Shown one piece after another: positions 14,044 through 14,194 of a DNA stretch of 14,194 nucleotides. Location: positions 1 through 14,194 of the forward strand of contig DLFD01000095.1 in the NCBI GenBank assembly GCA_002482005.1. The letters run 5' to 3'. Under the pieces are notes generated by a model that saw only the letters and a list, made by a program, of their open reading frames with translations, did not search any database and was not told the DNA's origin. The translations under genes were made by a program, and so were the position numbers. Source of the DNA: Lachnospiraceae bacterium UBA7729. GTDB lineage: Bacteria; Bacillota; Clostridia; Lachnospirales; Lachnospiraceae. The first letter of the stretch is position 1, and every line of letters begins with the position of its first letter.

Positions 14044-14194
14044 TCATTCTTCAACATCTTGATCGTCGCTGTTCCCCTTGAGGAAGGCGATGATTTCTTC
14101 ATATGACCGATTGCTGTCCGCAATCAACTTCATGAGCTGATCCCGGCGAACAGCATCTCGTTTGTCGAGCAGATCCTTCAAATCAGCAGTCGCT
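14044..14194 (-). CDS. C-terminal part of an unidentified protein, 5' end beyond window
   Basis: The complement reads 49 codons from the right edge to TGA at 14046-14044. The peptide is helical and charged: DLKDLLDKRDAVRRDQLMKLI, then SYEEIIAFLKG, ending in an acidic DDQDVEE tail. It could be a regulatory helix or the C-terminus of a DNA-binding or nuclease-associated protein, but nothing identifies the family. The 162 bp between the operon terminator and this stop hold no recognisable signal, including no obvious terminator for this strand. Coding status rests on composition alone. Confidence 0.45.
   Translation of the reverse strand, partial: ATADLKDLLDKRDAVRRDQLMKLIADSNRSYEEIIAFLKGNSDDQDVEE

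Overview
The window looks like a chromosome segment of an anaerobic, gut-type Bacillota, most likely a Lachnospiraceae-like clostridium. This is an inference from protein flavour: a class I hybrid cluster protein, an Rpn/PD-(D/E)XK transposase, a Lachnospiraceae-style secreted-protein fragment, strong AGGAGG ribosome binding sites, and moderately high GC with short AT-rich intergenic spots. No rRNA or tRNA gene and no CRISPR array were seen.

Layout. (1) 1-1012: a minus-strand Rpn-family transposase gene runs off the left edge. It lies head to head with the remnant of a plus-strand secreted protein, followed by a good terminator. (2) 1113-2971: hcp (hydroxylamine reductase / hybrid cluster protein), with a small Cys/His-rich ORF overlapping its stop codon. 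(3) 2912-3801: a promoter, a secreted basic protein of unknown function and a strong, probably bidirectional terminator. (4) 3880-5769: a HerA-like (DUF853) ATPase with a PGQ/PYGQ repeat region, a coiled coil and a striking glycine-zipper tail. (5) 5769-7058: a scar made of a doubly deleted IS21-family istA, a stub of istB, the last part of a MATE transporter gene and a terminator. (6) 7125-13881: an apparently intact seven-gene cassette, all on the plus strand: HCX5R tyrosine phosphatase, a beta-sandwich-like small protein, a PHP-type metallohydrolase, ABC permease, ABC ATPase, solute-binding protein and a second ABC permease, closed by a strong terminator. (7) 14044-14194: the 3' end of a minus-strand gene of unknown function.

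How the genes work together. The cassette encodes a complete binding-protein-dependent importer (one lipoprotein or secreted binding protein, two permeases, one ATPase) coupled to two hydrolases typical of phosphoester chemistry. The simplest hypothesis is uptake of a small, possibly phosphorylated, organic compound followed by intracellular hydrolysis; the substrate cannot be read from the sequence. The small protein just ahead of the PHP gene looks like the N-terminal sandwich domain of CehA/McbA-type hydrolases made as a separate, translationally coupled subunit. The cassette is bounded by two inverted copies of an 18-bp GGGGTC-type motif (16/18 identical) and has a LacI-family-like palindrome upstream. 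These flanks, the split hydrolase and the glycine-zipper ATPase are the most interesting items in the window.
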